A DNA stretch of 19,866 nt from an uncultured Mollicutes bacterium (GCA_937893635.1 CALBGF010000212.1:1-19866); one strand, 5' to 3'. Counted from the stretch's first letter, positions 7,561 to 14,330 are shown. A program made the numbers and translations. The notes: a model not told the origin generated them from the letters alone.

Positions 7561-7603
7561 AAAAAAAGCTCACTTAAATTCAAACAAGAATTAGTGAGCT
7601 TTT
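7561..7603 (-). terminator. Terminator of fucO, probably bidirectional
   Basis: AAGCTCACT (7566-7574) pairs with AGTGAGCTT (7593-7601); the stem can extend inward (AATTC/GAATT). Runs of A at 7561-7567 give a T-run on the minus strand. Confidence 0.8.
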
Positions 7604-7628
7604 GAGTTTTATTAAAAGAATAATTAAA

Positions 7629-8774
7629 TTACATTAAAGATTCGTATAATTTGATGATATCTTCTAATGTAGGATCTTTTGGATTACCTGGTCTACAAGC
7701 ATCATCCATTGCAGATTGAGCTAAGAAAGGAATATCTTCTTTTTTAACAATATCTTTTAAGTTTTGTGGAATGCCAACATCTAATGATAATTGTCTTACA
7801 GCATCAATTGCAGCTTTACGATATTCTTCTTGAGACATTTCATCAACGCCTTTAACACCCATAGCACGAGCAATTTCACGATATTTTTCACCAGTTGCTG
7901 GAGCGTTATATTCCATAACTGTTGGAAGAATAATAGCGTTAGCGACACCATGTGGAGTGTTATAAACTGCACCTAATGGGTGAGCCATTGAGTGAACAAT
8001 ACCTAAGCCAACATTACTGAATCCCATACCGGCAATATATTGACCAAGAGCCATACCTTCACGGCCTTCAGGTGTATTTGCGACAGCGCCTCTTAAGTGT
8101 TTAGAAATTAATCTAATTGCTTCAAGATGGAACATATCAGACATTTCCCAAGCGCCTTTAGTAATATATCCTTCAATTGCATGAGTCAAAGCATCCATAC
8201 CAGTAGCAGCGGTTAAGCCTTTTGGCATACTTGACATCATGTTTGGATCAACAACAGCGATGACTGGGATATCATGAGTATCTACACAAACGAATTTTCT
8301 ATTCTTTTCTACATCAGTAATAACATAGTTGATTGTAACTTCTGCAGCAGTACCAGCAGTAGTAGGAACAGCAATAATTGGTGTACATGGTTTTTTAGTA
8401 GGTGCGACACCTTCTAATGAACGAACATCAGCGAATTCAGGGTTTTCAATGATAATACCAATTGCTTTAGCAGTATCCATTGATGAACCTCCACCGATAG
8501 CGATAATGTAATCAGCTTTAGAAGCTTTAAATGCTTCGACACCATGTTTAACATTTTCAATAGTTGGGTTAGGCTTGATGTCAGAATAAATTTCATATTC
8601 TAATTTAGCATCATCAAGTAGTTTGGTAACTTTTTGAGTTACTCCGAATTTTAATAAATCAGGATCTGAGCATACGAATGCTTTTTTAAATCCTCTTCTT
8701 AATACTTCAGGAACAATATTCTCAATTGCGCCTGCTCCATGATATGAAGTTTCGTTTAATACAAATCTTGGCAT
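7629..8774 (-). CDS. fucO: Lactaldehyde reductase (iron-dependent alcohol dehydrogenase)
   Basis: A 381-residue group III iron-dependent dehydrogenase very close to FucO, which reduces lactaldehyde (from fucose or rhamnose breakdown) to 1,2-propanediol with NADH. It shares long FucO signatures: an N-terminal FVLNET(S) strand, IGGGSSMDT (93-101, NAD phosphate binding), NPEFADVRSLEG (111-122), PTTAGTAAEVTINYVITD (137-154) and GNP near the end. Metal ligands are Asp194 and His198 in TGMDALTHAIEGYI, His261 and His275 in VHSMAHPLGAVYNTPHG. AGGAGG lies about 8 bases before ATG 8774. It is a single-gene unit; no fucose or rhamnose genes are nearby, so it may serve several sugars or act as a general fermentative alcohol dehydrogenase. 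A perfect palindrome upstream suggests repression. Confidence 0.92.
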   Translation of the reverse strand: MPRFVLNETSYHGAGAIENIVPEVLRRGFKKAFVCSDPDLLKFGVTQKVTKLLDDAKLEYEIYSDIKPNPTIENVKHGVEAFKASKADYIIAIGGGSSMDTAKAIGIIIENPEFADVRSLEGVAPTKKPCTPIIAVPTTAGTAAEVTINYVITDVEKNRKFVCVDTHDIPVIAVVDPNMMSSMPKGLTAATGMDALTHAIEGYITKGAWEMSDMFHLEAIRLISKHLRGAVANTPEGREGMALGQYIAGMGFSNVGLGIVHSMAHPLGAVYNTPHGVANAIILPTVMEYNAPATGEKYREIARAMGVKGVDEMSQEEYRKAAIDAVRQLSLDVGIPQNLKDIVKKEDIPFLAQSAMDDACRPGNPKDPTLEDIIKLYESLM

Positions 8775-8802
8775 AAATTTTCCTCCTAAATTAATTTTGT
8801 AT

Positions 8803-8823
8803 TATAGAAATATTATTTCTATA
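8803..8823. promoter_or_regulatory. Perfect palindrome upstream of fucO, candidate operator
   Basis: TATAGAAAT (8803-8811), three bases, ATTTCTATA (8815-8823): perfect 9-base arms, 30 to 50 bases before the fucO start. A -10-like TATAAT on the minus strand (8829-8834) would place the start of transcription close to the palindrome, a normal place for a repressor to bind. The -35 is poor and the binding protein is unknown. Confidence 0.45.
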
Positions 8824-8945
8824 AATTTATTATATACTTTTTTCTAACAAATTAAAAATAATAAGTGAGCAAATCTAAAATCACATCGAAAAAGTATATA
8901 TTTTTATGTATTTTGCTAATAAAAACATAATAATATTTTTTATGC

Positions 8946-8974
8946 TTGATAAAAAATAGTTAATGTATTAGAAT
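8946..8974 (+). promoter_or_regulatory. Sigma-A promoter of the MATE exporter leader
   Basis: TTGATA (8946-8951), 17 bases, TAGAAT (8969-8974). It predicts a transcript starting near 8981, at the first base of the structured leader. Confidence 0.7.
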
Positions 8975-8980
8975 AGCATT

Positions 8981-9070
8981 GCTCACGCGGAGGGCGAAGT
9001 ATTCATTAGAAATATTAGCTGGATAAGGTGATAGGCTGAAATGCCCTATTTCGTTATCCGGCTTTTTTTT
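8981..9070 (+). promoter_or_regulatory. Attenuator riboswitch, probable guanidine-IV (mepA motif)
   Basis: The leader is GC-richer than its surroundings and lies between a good promoter and a MATE exporter. It holds a short hairpin (AGTATT 8999-9004 with AATATT 9011-9016) and then a strong terminator: GCTGGATAA (9018-9026) with TTATCCGGC (9054-9062), an inner stem ATAGGC/GCCCTAT, and eight T ending right at the ribosome binding site. AGGGC (8991-8995) is perfectly complementary to GCCCT (9043-9047) near the terminator's tip, so a long-range pairing could compete with the terminator. Guanidine-IV riboswitches are known as transcriptional ON switches in front of mepA-like MATE genes in Bacillota. 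I infer the class from this architecture and gene context; I could not match a consensus. Confidence 0.6.
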
Positions 9071-9083
9071 GGAGGTAATGTTT

Positions 9084-10424
9084 ATGGATGTACTAAATGG
9101 AAATATAAAAAAGACATATTTAAAGTATTTATTCGCAGCTTTTGGTAGTTCATTAATTTCTTGTATTTATGGGCTTGTGGATATGGCTATGGTCGGACAA
9201 TACTATGGACCTATTGGCTCACAAGCGATGGCAATTATTGCTCCAATTTGGAATATTATTTATAGTTTGGGATTATTAATTGGTATTGGTGGATCAATTT
9301 TACTTGCGGTTAATAAGGGAAAAAGCGATAAGGAAACCGCTAATAAATTTTTTACCTCTTCAATAATATATGGCGTTATCATATCAATTATATTTTTAGT
9401 TTTATTTTGGTTGTTTGAAGATCAGCTATTATATGTTTTTGGAGCAAAAGACGCTAATACACTTAAACTTTGTAAAGAATATCTTTTACCAATTAAATTT
9501 ACCGCGCCTTCATTTATTTTTGCTCAAATTCTAGCGGCATATTTAAGAAATGATAATAAACCAATGCTTGCAACATTTGCTATTATTTTTGCTGGTGTAT
9601 TTAATGTTGTTGGTGACTATGTTTTTGTTTTCCCGTTAGATATGGGAATGTTAGGTGCCGGTTTAGCAACCGCAATTGGATCATTAGTGTCGGTATTAAT
9701 TATGTCTACACATTTCTTTAGTAAATCAAATACTATGAAATTTTCATGCAATAAAGAAGTATTTCCTTTATTTATACCAATTGCTAAAACAGGATTTTCA
9801 GCTTTTATTGTAGATATAGCTATGGGATTTTTGACAATGATATTTAATAACTTAATATTAAAATATTTAAATGATGATGCACTGGCTGTATATGCAGTAA
9901 TTATCAATATCTCAACAATTGTACAATGTTGTGGCTATGGTATTGGACAAGCAGGACAACCAATATTATCTACTAATTTTGGTGCAAAACAATATGATAG
10001 AGTTTCTTTAACTTTAAAATATAATATTATTACAGCAATAATCGTTGGTGCTATTTGGACGGGAATTGTAATGATTTTTCCTAAACAATTAATAAGAATA
10101 TTTATGGCACCTACGGAAGAAGTATTAAATATTGCACCTAATATTATGCGTGTTTATAGTATTTCATTTTTAATTTTGCCTTTTAATGTTTATTGTACTT
10201 ATTATTTCCAAGCGTTATTAAAAGAAAATGTAGCAACTATTATATCTTTAGCTAGAGGTATAGTTATAAGCGGAATCGTATTAGTATTATTGCCATTAAT
10301 ATTTGGTGGTAACGCGATGTGGTGGACAATGGTCATTACAGAAGCGTTAGTGGCAATTTATGCAGTCTTACTAATGATAAAACTACAAAGAAAGTTAAGA
10401 ATAGAAAAAATTAATAGTAAATAA
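9084..10424 (+). CDS. MATE family efflux transporter, MepA-like
   Basis: A 446-residue protein with about twelve membrane helices in two similar halves, a sodium- or proton-driven drug/cation exporter. Typical MATE features are the early VDMAMVGQYYGPIGSQAMAIIAPIWNI segment (helices 1-2), GIGGSILLAVNKGK after helix 2, YLRNDNKPMLA in the first half, and GIGQAGQPILSTNFGAKQYDR in the second half. The start is ATG 9084, 8 bases after GGAGG (9071-9075); ATG 9078 in the same frame is too close to that site, and an upstream TTG overlaps the terminator T-run. The leader suggests control by a small ligand, probably guanidine, in which case guanidinium or a related cation would be a plausible substrate. 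No terminator with a GC-rich stem is seen downstream. Confidence 0.9.
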   Translation: MDVLNGNIKKTYLKYLFAAFGSSLISCIYGLVDMAMVGQYYGPIGSQAMAIIAPIWNIIYSLGLLIGIGGSILLAVNKGKSDKETANKFFTSSIIYGVIISIIFLVLFWLFEDQLLYVFGAKDANTLKLCKEYLLPIKFTAPSFIFAQILAAYLRNDNKPMLATFAIIFAGVFNVVGDYVFVFPLDMGMLGAGLATAIGSLVSVLIMSTHFFSKSNTMKFSCNKEVFPLFIPIAKTGFSAFIVDIAMGFLTMIFNNLILKYLNDDALAVYAVIINISTIVQCCGYGIGQAGQPILSTNFGAKQYDRVSLTLKYNIITAIIVGAIWTGIVMIFPKQLIRIFMAPTEEVLNIAPNIMRVYSISFLILPFNVYCTYYFQALLKENVATIISLARGIVISGIVLVLLPLIFGGNAMWWTMVITEALVAIYAVLLMIKLQRKLRIEKINSK

Positions 10425-10488
10425 AATGTTTTCATACACAGATTCATAAATTCAACTTAAAATGATAATAAAATATTTTGTAAAGTTA

Positions 10489-10507
10489 ATCTTTTTTATA
10501 AAAAGAT
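10489..10507. repeat. AT-only dyad upstream of the recombinase gene
   Basis: ATCTTTTT (10489-10496) and AAAAAGAT (10500-10507) form a perfect 8-base inverted repeat. It could be a weak terminator for the MATE gene or a binding site at the recombinase promoter. The stem has only one G-C pair on each side, so neither reading is firm. Confidence 0.3.
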
Positions 10508-10567
10508 ATTAATTTGCCAAAATAATAAATGAGCAAAAAATTTTATTTCAATTAGGAGTTGATAGTA

Positions 10568-11548
10568 GTGAAGTATAAAAAGTGGGCTAATATTTGGCTA
10601 GAAAATTATATTAAACCAACTTTAAAAAACAAAACATATTGGAATTACATGAATATATGTAACAATTATATAATTAAAAAATTTGGAAAAGATGAATTAA
10701 TAGATATAACTCCATTAAAAGTACAATCTTATATAAATGAATTATTAGATAGTAAAAACAAATTATCCATTAGCAGTGTAAATTTAATAATTACAGTTAT
10801 ACAATCTTCAATAAAAATGGCATTTTTGTCGAATAATTTAAAGAGTTATAATTTAGGAAATATACGTAGACCGCATTTAGAAGAAAAAGAAATTACATGT
10901 TTTACTTTTGAAGAACAAAAAATAATTGAAAATAATGTTTGGGCTTCTAAAAAGAAGAAGATGTTAGGCATCATTATATGCTTATATACGGGCATGAGAA
11001 TAGGAGAATTGCTTGCTTTAACCTGGGATGATGTTGATATAGAAAAAAGAATTATAAGCATAAATAAAACATGCCATGAAGGAAAAGATAAAAATGGCAT
11101 ATATCAACGTATTCTTAATAGCCCCAAAACATTTTCTTCAAAAAGAATGATACCTTATCCTAAACAATTAGAAATAATATTTAAGTTACTAAAACAAGAT
11201 AATTCAATATATGTTATTTCTTGTAATCAAAAACCGATATCAGTTAGATCGTATCAAAAGAGTTTTGCGTTATTACTAAAACATGCCAATATAAAGCATA
11301 AAGGATTTCATGCCTTGCGTCATACTTTTGCCACAAGATCAATTGAATGTGGGGTGGATGTTAAAACACTTTCTGAGATTCTAGGACATAAAAATGCGAC
11401 AATTACATTAAATCGCTATGTTCATTCATTATTGAATCATAAAAAAGATATGATGGATAAAATCGGAAATTTATTTAATGATAATCAAGAAAAATTTATT
11501 AGTTCGTCTAATGATATATTAGATGAACAAGTTGTGACACTAGTTTAG
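10568..11548 (+). CDS. Tyrosine recombinase, probable DNA invertase of the adjacent promoter switch
   Basis: A 326-residue tyrosine recombinase. The N-terminal SAM-like DNA-binding domain (about 1-95) precedes the catalytic domain with the full set: Arg144 in TGMRIGELLAL, Lys187, His248 and Arg251 in HALRHTFATR, His274 in LGHKNATI, and nucleophile Tyr284 in NRYVHS. The start is GTG 10568, 9 bases after TTAGGAG; a TTG at 10559 is in frame but abuts that site. There are no phage or conjugation genes nearby, and it directly adjoins a pair of 23-bp inverted repeats. The left repeat (11508-11530) lies within its own 3' end and encodes residues just before the tail VVTLV. Inversion would replace that tail with NSGIINDFSTLNL, giving 334 residues. 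The role as invertase is inferred from this arrangement. Confidence 0.9.
   Translation: MKYKKWANIWLENYIKPTLKNKTYWNYMNICNNYIIKKFGKDELIDITPLKVQSYINELLDSKNKLSISSVNLIITVIQSSIKMAFLSNNLKSYNLGNIRRPHLEEKEITCFTFEEQKIIENNVWASKKKKMLGIIICLYTGMRIGELLALTWDDVDIEKRIISINKTCHEGKDKNGIYQRILNSPKTFSSKRMIPYPKQLEIIFKLLKQDNSIYVISCNQKPISVRSYQKSFALLLKHANIKHKGFHALRHTFATRSIECGVDVKTLSEILGHKNATITLNRYVHSLLNHKKDMMDKIGNLFNDNQEKFISSSNDILDEQVVTLV
11508..11530 (+). repeat. Left inverted repeat (IRL) of the invertible segment
   Basis: 23 bases, perfectly complementary to 11659-11681. It starts CTAATGATATATTAG and ends ATGAACAA. Within it lies an 8-5-8 dyad at 11505-11525 (arms CGTCTAAT and ATTAGATG around GATAT), the form expected of a core site for a pair of tyrosine recombinase monomers. 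It lies inside the recombinase coding sequence. Confidence 0.92.
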
Positions 11549-11570
11549 TAATTTGAAAACATTTTGTCAA
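11542..11570 (-). promoter_or_regulatory. Strong promoter inside the invertible segment, pointing left
   Basis: Minus strand TTGACA (11565-11570), exactly 17 bases, TAAACT (11542-11547). A perfect -35, a 5-of-6 -10 and ideal spacing make this the best sigma-A promoter in the window. The recombinase stop codon overlaps its -10. No gene lies downstream of it in this orientation except the recombinase, antisense. Confidence 0.85.
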
Positions 11571-11592
11571 GAAATTATTTTAGTTAAGCACA

Positions 11593-11617
11593 ATTTTTTG
11601 CAAAAAACGCAAAAAAT
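11593..11617. repeat. A-tract inverted repeat inside the invertible segment
   Basis: ATTTTTTGC (11593-11601), seven bases (including six A), GCAAAAAAT (11609-11617): perfect 9-base arms. Three A/T6 tracts are spaced 8-9 bases apart, which would tend to bend the DNA. It could help bring the two recombination sites together or bind an accessory factor; it has no T-run typical of a terminator. Confidence 0.5.
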
Positions 11618-11658
11618 CATAGGTTTAACGTACTAAAATCATTTATAATTCCTGAATT

Positions 11659-11681
11659 TTGTTCATCTAATATATCATTAG
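11659..11681 (-). repeat. Right inverted repeat (IRR) of the invertible segment
   Basis: The exact reverse complement of 11508-11530, beginning TTGTTCATC. It has the matching 8-5-8 dyad at 11664-11684 (CATCTAAT, ATATC, ATTAGGTG). The outer flanks (11506-11507 and 11682-11683) no longer match, so the repeat ends sharply. Confidence 0.92.
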
Positions 11682-11752
11682 GTGTACAGTTGCCTTCCCG
11701 TTTTATGTTTCGCCAAAAAGGGATTGATTTTATTTATCTTAGGAGGGGCAAA

Positions 11753-12322
11753 ATGAAAAAATTAAGTGCAATTATTGCAATGGCAACAATTATGACAGTC
11801 GGTGGAGTATACGCAACTTTTAATTATGCGCAAGGAGATGCTGATTCTGTATCAGATACATTATCACCTTCAATTGATGGTGCAGTATTAGAAAGTAAAA
11901 AAGGTAAAATAGAAATAATTTCAGATTTTGCAGTAATTATTGACGATTTAGGTGTTATAAATAACACTACTCGTTCTTATGTTACTGGTATGAAAACAAC
12001 TGGAACATTTAAAGTGAAATTCACACCAGAAGTTGGCGCTGATGCCGATGTAAGAGATAATGGTATTAAATTAAAGATGAAATTATCTTTTACTGGTAAT
12101 CAATATGATAACAAAAATATTTTTGTTACTACAGGATTAGATAGCGATAGTTCAGTTGTGTTGGATGAAGGCAATAAAATTATAGGCGAATATGAAGTGG
12201 ATTTAACTAATTATCTTGATGCAAATCATGATATCACATTAGCAACATATGATGAATATCAAGCTTATGAAACTGAATTAAATAAAACAAAAATTACAAT
12301 TGCAATTAGTGAAGCTAAATAA
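11753..12322 (+). CDS. TasA/camelysin-like exported protein with SipW-type signal peptide
   Basis: A 189-residue protein starting MKKLSAIIAMATIMTVGGVYATFNYAQGDADS. The start is ATG 11753 with AGGAGGGG at 11741-11748; an earlier in-frame ATG-less extension lies in the leader. The signal peptide has the GGVYATF motif near its end, the pattern of SipW-dependent substrates (TasA, TapA, CalY). The mature part is beta-rich (EIISDFAVIIDDLGV, TGTFKVKFTPEVG, KLKMKLSFTGNQYD, IIGEYEVDLTNYLD) and acidic, with no Cys, as expected for TasA-like fibre subunits. TasA forms the amyloid-like matrix fibres of Bacillus biofilms. It is the first gene of the operon tasA-like, sipW, second exported protein, and is reachable by the invertible promoter only after inversion. 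A small spore- or surface-associated camelysin-like role is the alternative. Confidence 0.82.
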   Translation: MKKLSAIIAMATIMTVGGVYATFNYAQGDADSVSDTLSPSIDGAVLESKKGKIEIISDFAVIIDDLGVINNTTRSYVTGMKTTGTFKVKFTPEVGADADVRDNGIKLKMKLSFTGNQYDNKNIFVTTGLDSDSSVVLDEGNKIIGEYEVDLTNYLDANHDITLATYDEYQAYETELNKTKITIAISEAK

Positions 12323-12344
12323 ATAGAATTAGGAGAATAAAATT

Positions 12345-13529
12345 ATGGCAGGATACGATAAGTATATTATTGTAGTTTGCCTCATAGTTTTTACAGCATT
12401 AACAGCGGGTTTTACACTTTTAATAATTAATATTGCAAAACTGCGATTAAAAATTATTAAAGGCGGACTTGCCGATAGCGAAATATCAAAATCTGAGCAG
12501 CAAGGAGAAAAGGCGAAACAAAACCATGCTGCTCGTTTAATTATCGATAAAGTGTTATCAGTTTTTTTCTGTATTTTAATGTTATCAGTATTTGGGTTAT
12601 CAATTGGAAATAATATTTCAAGTTCTAAGAAAGTAGGAGAAACTCCAATTGTTAAAGCTGTAAAAAGCGGTTCAATGGCTACAATATATGAGAAAAATGA
12701 ATATATAGTAAAAAATAATTTAACAAATCAAATTAAAAGATATGATTTGATTACTCTTTTTCAATTACCAAGTGAAAACGATTTAAAATTATATGACATT
12801 GTTATGTATGAAACAGATGGAATTTTCGTTATTCATAGAATAGTGAATATTGAAGAACCAAATGATGAACATAGTGAAAGATACTTTTTACTTCAAGGAG
12901 ACGCAAATCAATATCCAGATAGATTCCCAGTGCGCTATTCGCAAATGCTAGGAATTTATAAAAACAATCGTATTCCTTTTTTAGGAAGCTTTGTTGATTT
13001 TATGCAATCTCCAGCAGGATATTTATGTTTATTACTTACAGTTTTTTCTTGTGCTATATCGCCAATTGTGGACAAAAAATTAGATAAAGCAATGGAAGAA
13101 AGAAAATTTGTAATATCTACTCAAAAGAAATATTTGTTTTTTAGGAGTTCTTTTTCTAAAAGAGCAGTCGCAGATTATATAGAACAAAATTATCAAGATA
13201 AAATATATGTAAAAAGAGGTAAAAAATTATCTAGAAGTAGTTTATTAATTCCTGATACATATTACGCTATGCTGGATGGAAAAAATAAGTGTTTTGCTTA
13301 TATTTATGGAACAAAAACTGGTGATGCTATTTTAAGAGTTATTTTAGATGAAAACTCAAAATTAAAGTTTGAAGGAATGAAAGAAACTTTCTTCCCAAAA
13401 TCATATAAAGAAAAATGGTATGTAATTAAGTTGTGTGACAAATCCGAAACAACAGCTCAAACAATTATTGATATTCTTGAATTATCATTTAATAAGATTG
13501 CTAATAAAGAAGTAAAGGAGAAGAAATAA
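12345..13529 (+). CDS. sipW: SipW-type signal peptidase I with an extra C-terminal domain
   Basis: A 394-residue membrane protease, about twice the length of Bacillus SipW. The N-terminal helix (7-31) and a second helix (68-88) precede the catalytic domain: Ser110 in KSGSMA, His164 in DGIFVIHRIV, Asp186 in LLQGDANQYPD. The Ser-His-Asp set marks the ER/SipW type rather than the usual bacterial Ser-Lys type. A further helix (about 223-243) is followed by a cytosolic extension (about 250-394) that I do not firmly recognise. It has a small alpha/beta look (SLLIPDTYYAMLDGKNKCFAYIYGT, FFPKSYKEKWYVIKL, a closing helix) and may be distantly MmcQ/YjbR-like. It lies between two genes whose products carry SipW-type signal peptides and should cleave both. 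AGGAG (12331-12335) precedes ATG 12345; the stop is one base from the next ATG. Confidence 0.9.
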   Translation: MAGYDKYIIVVCLIVFTALTAGFTLLIINIAKLRLKIIKGGLADSEISKSEQQGEKAKQNHAARLIIDKVLSVFFCILMLSVFGLSIGNNISSSKKVGETPIVKAVKSGSMATIYEKNEYIVKNNLTNQIKRYDLITLFQLPSENDLKLYDIVMYETDGIFVIHRIVNIEEPNDEHSERYFLLQGDANQYPDRFPVRYSQMLGIYKNNRIPFLGSFVDFMQSPAGYLCLLLTVFSCAISPIVDKKLDKAMEERKFVISTQKKYLFFRSSFSKRAVADYIEQNYQDKIYVKRGKKLSRSSLLIPDTYYAMLDGKNKCFAYIYGTKTGDAILRVILDENSKLKFEGMKETFFPKSYKEKWYVIKLCDKSETTAQTIIDILELSFNKIANKEVKEKK

Positions 13530-13530
13530 T

Positions 13531-14187
13531 ATGAAAATGTTTAAAAATTCTCTTTTAATTTGTCTTGCTATCTTTACTTTAACTTGTGGAGGAGTGTATG
13601 CAACTTTTGATTACGCTATTAATGATTCATCTTCTATAAATGGAGAAATCGTTGCGAACATTAACGAATTTAAATATTTATTTCCAAATACTGAAGAAGG
13701 AAAAAAACACGAACAATTAACAAATAATATTTTAAATGGAACTGGGACTAATGCCGAAAGTTCGGGATTAAATGATCCTAATTCGAATATTAATAAAGTA
13801 ATAAAAAATCGTTCAGGAACATGGTGGGCAAATAGCAGCGCTCTAGGTAGTTGTGATGGATGGGAACAAGACAGTTTATCAAATTTGTTTGATGAAGATA
13901 CAAAAGATATGTTCTTTTTAATCTATTTCCCTAATGGAGTATCAGATACATATTATTTGTTTACAACTACTGTAAATTTAGGAACATTAAACAATCCAAC
14001 TTTTGCTTATGGAGAAGAATATGTTGAACCAATTTATCGTACAGTGTTAAAACAAAATGCCGGTGGTAAATATGAAGCAATTCAAACTGGTGTTGGAAAA
14101 GCAATGTCGGAAAAGTATAAGAATTATCTTGGAGATTTGGTTTCATCCGCTCCATCGTTTAATCCAACAACTTGGGTGGAAATCTAA
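13531..14187 (+). CDS. Second SipW-type exported protein, unknown mature domain
   Basis: A 218-residue protein starting MKMFKNSLLICLAIFTLTCGGVYATFDYAINDSSS. Its signal peptide shares GGVYATFxYA with the first protein of the operon, so both are likely cut by the SipW enzyme between them. The mature part is unlike the first protein: Asn/Ser/Gly-rich (NNILNGTGTNAESSGLNDPNSN), with SGTWWANSSALGSCDGW, a beta segment MFFLIYFPNGVSDTYYLFTTTVNLG, and a C-terminal helix followed by SFNPTTWVEI. It may be a minor fibre subunit, a tip or an anchor (compare TapA beside TasA), but I recognise no family. AAGGAG lies 10 bases before ATG 13531, overlapping the end of sipW, so expression is tightly linked. Last gene of the operon. 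Confidence 0.8.
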   Translation: MKMFKNSLLICLAIFTLTCGGVYATFDYAINDSSSINGEIVANINEFKYLFPNTEEGKKHEQLTNNILNGTGTNAESSGLNDPNSNINKVIKNRSGTWWANSSALGSCDGWEQDSLSNLFDEDTKDMFFLIYFPNGVSDTYYLFTTTVNLGTLNNPTFAYGEEYVEPIYRTVLKQNAGGKYEAIQTGVGKAMSEKYKNYLGDLVSSAPSFNPTTWVEI

Positions 14188-14231
14188 AACATTTAGATTT
14201 TATGTTAATTACAAAATAATTCAATATTAAG

Positions 14232-14267
14232 ACTTAGTTTAATAGCAAAATTATACTAAGTTTTTTT
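14232..14267 (+). terminator. Terminator of the tasA-like/sipW operon
   Basis: ACTTAGT (14232-14238) pairs with ACTAAGT (14255-14261), with an inner TAAT/ATTA extension, followed by a run of T to 14267. Confidence 0.75.
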
Positions 14268-14330
14268 GTTATTTAAACTATTTTTCAAGCGGAATAATTT
14301 AATTTGAAAAAAAGTATAATAATTGGATAT

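Larger units (their letters stand above)
11531..11658. mobile_element. 128-bp invertible promoter segment (inverton), OFF orientation in this copy
   Basis: DNA bounded by perfect 23-bp inverted repeats next to a tyrosine recombinase gene. It carries a near-consensus promoter facing left. In the current orientation it would send transcripts antisense into the 3' end of the recombinase gene; after inversion it would face the tasA-like operon, with transcription starting about 100 bases before that start codon. A lone right-facing TATAAT at 11644-11649 lacks a good -35, so weak leak is possible. The segment also supplies alternative 3' ends for the recombinase gene: TAG at 11546-11548 now, TGA 13 codons past the repeat after inversion. 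Confidence 0.85.

Noticed and set aside
11593..11617. The A-tract dyad as a terminator of the recombinase gene
   Set aside because: The stem has only two G-C pairs and is not followed by a T-run on either strand.
11690..11752. Upstream extension of the TasA-like protein
   Set aside because: It would put 21 residues before a normal signal peptide, and the clear AGGAGGGG site belongs to ATG 11753.
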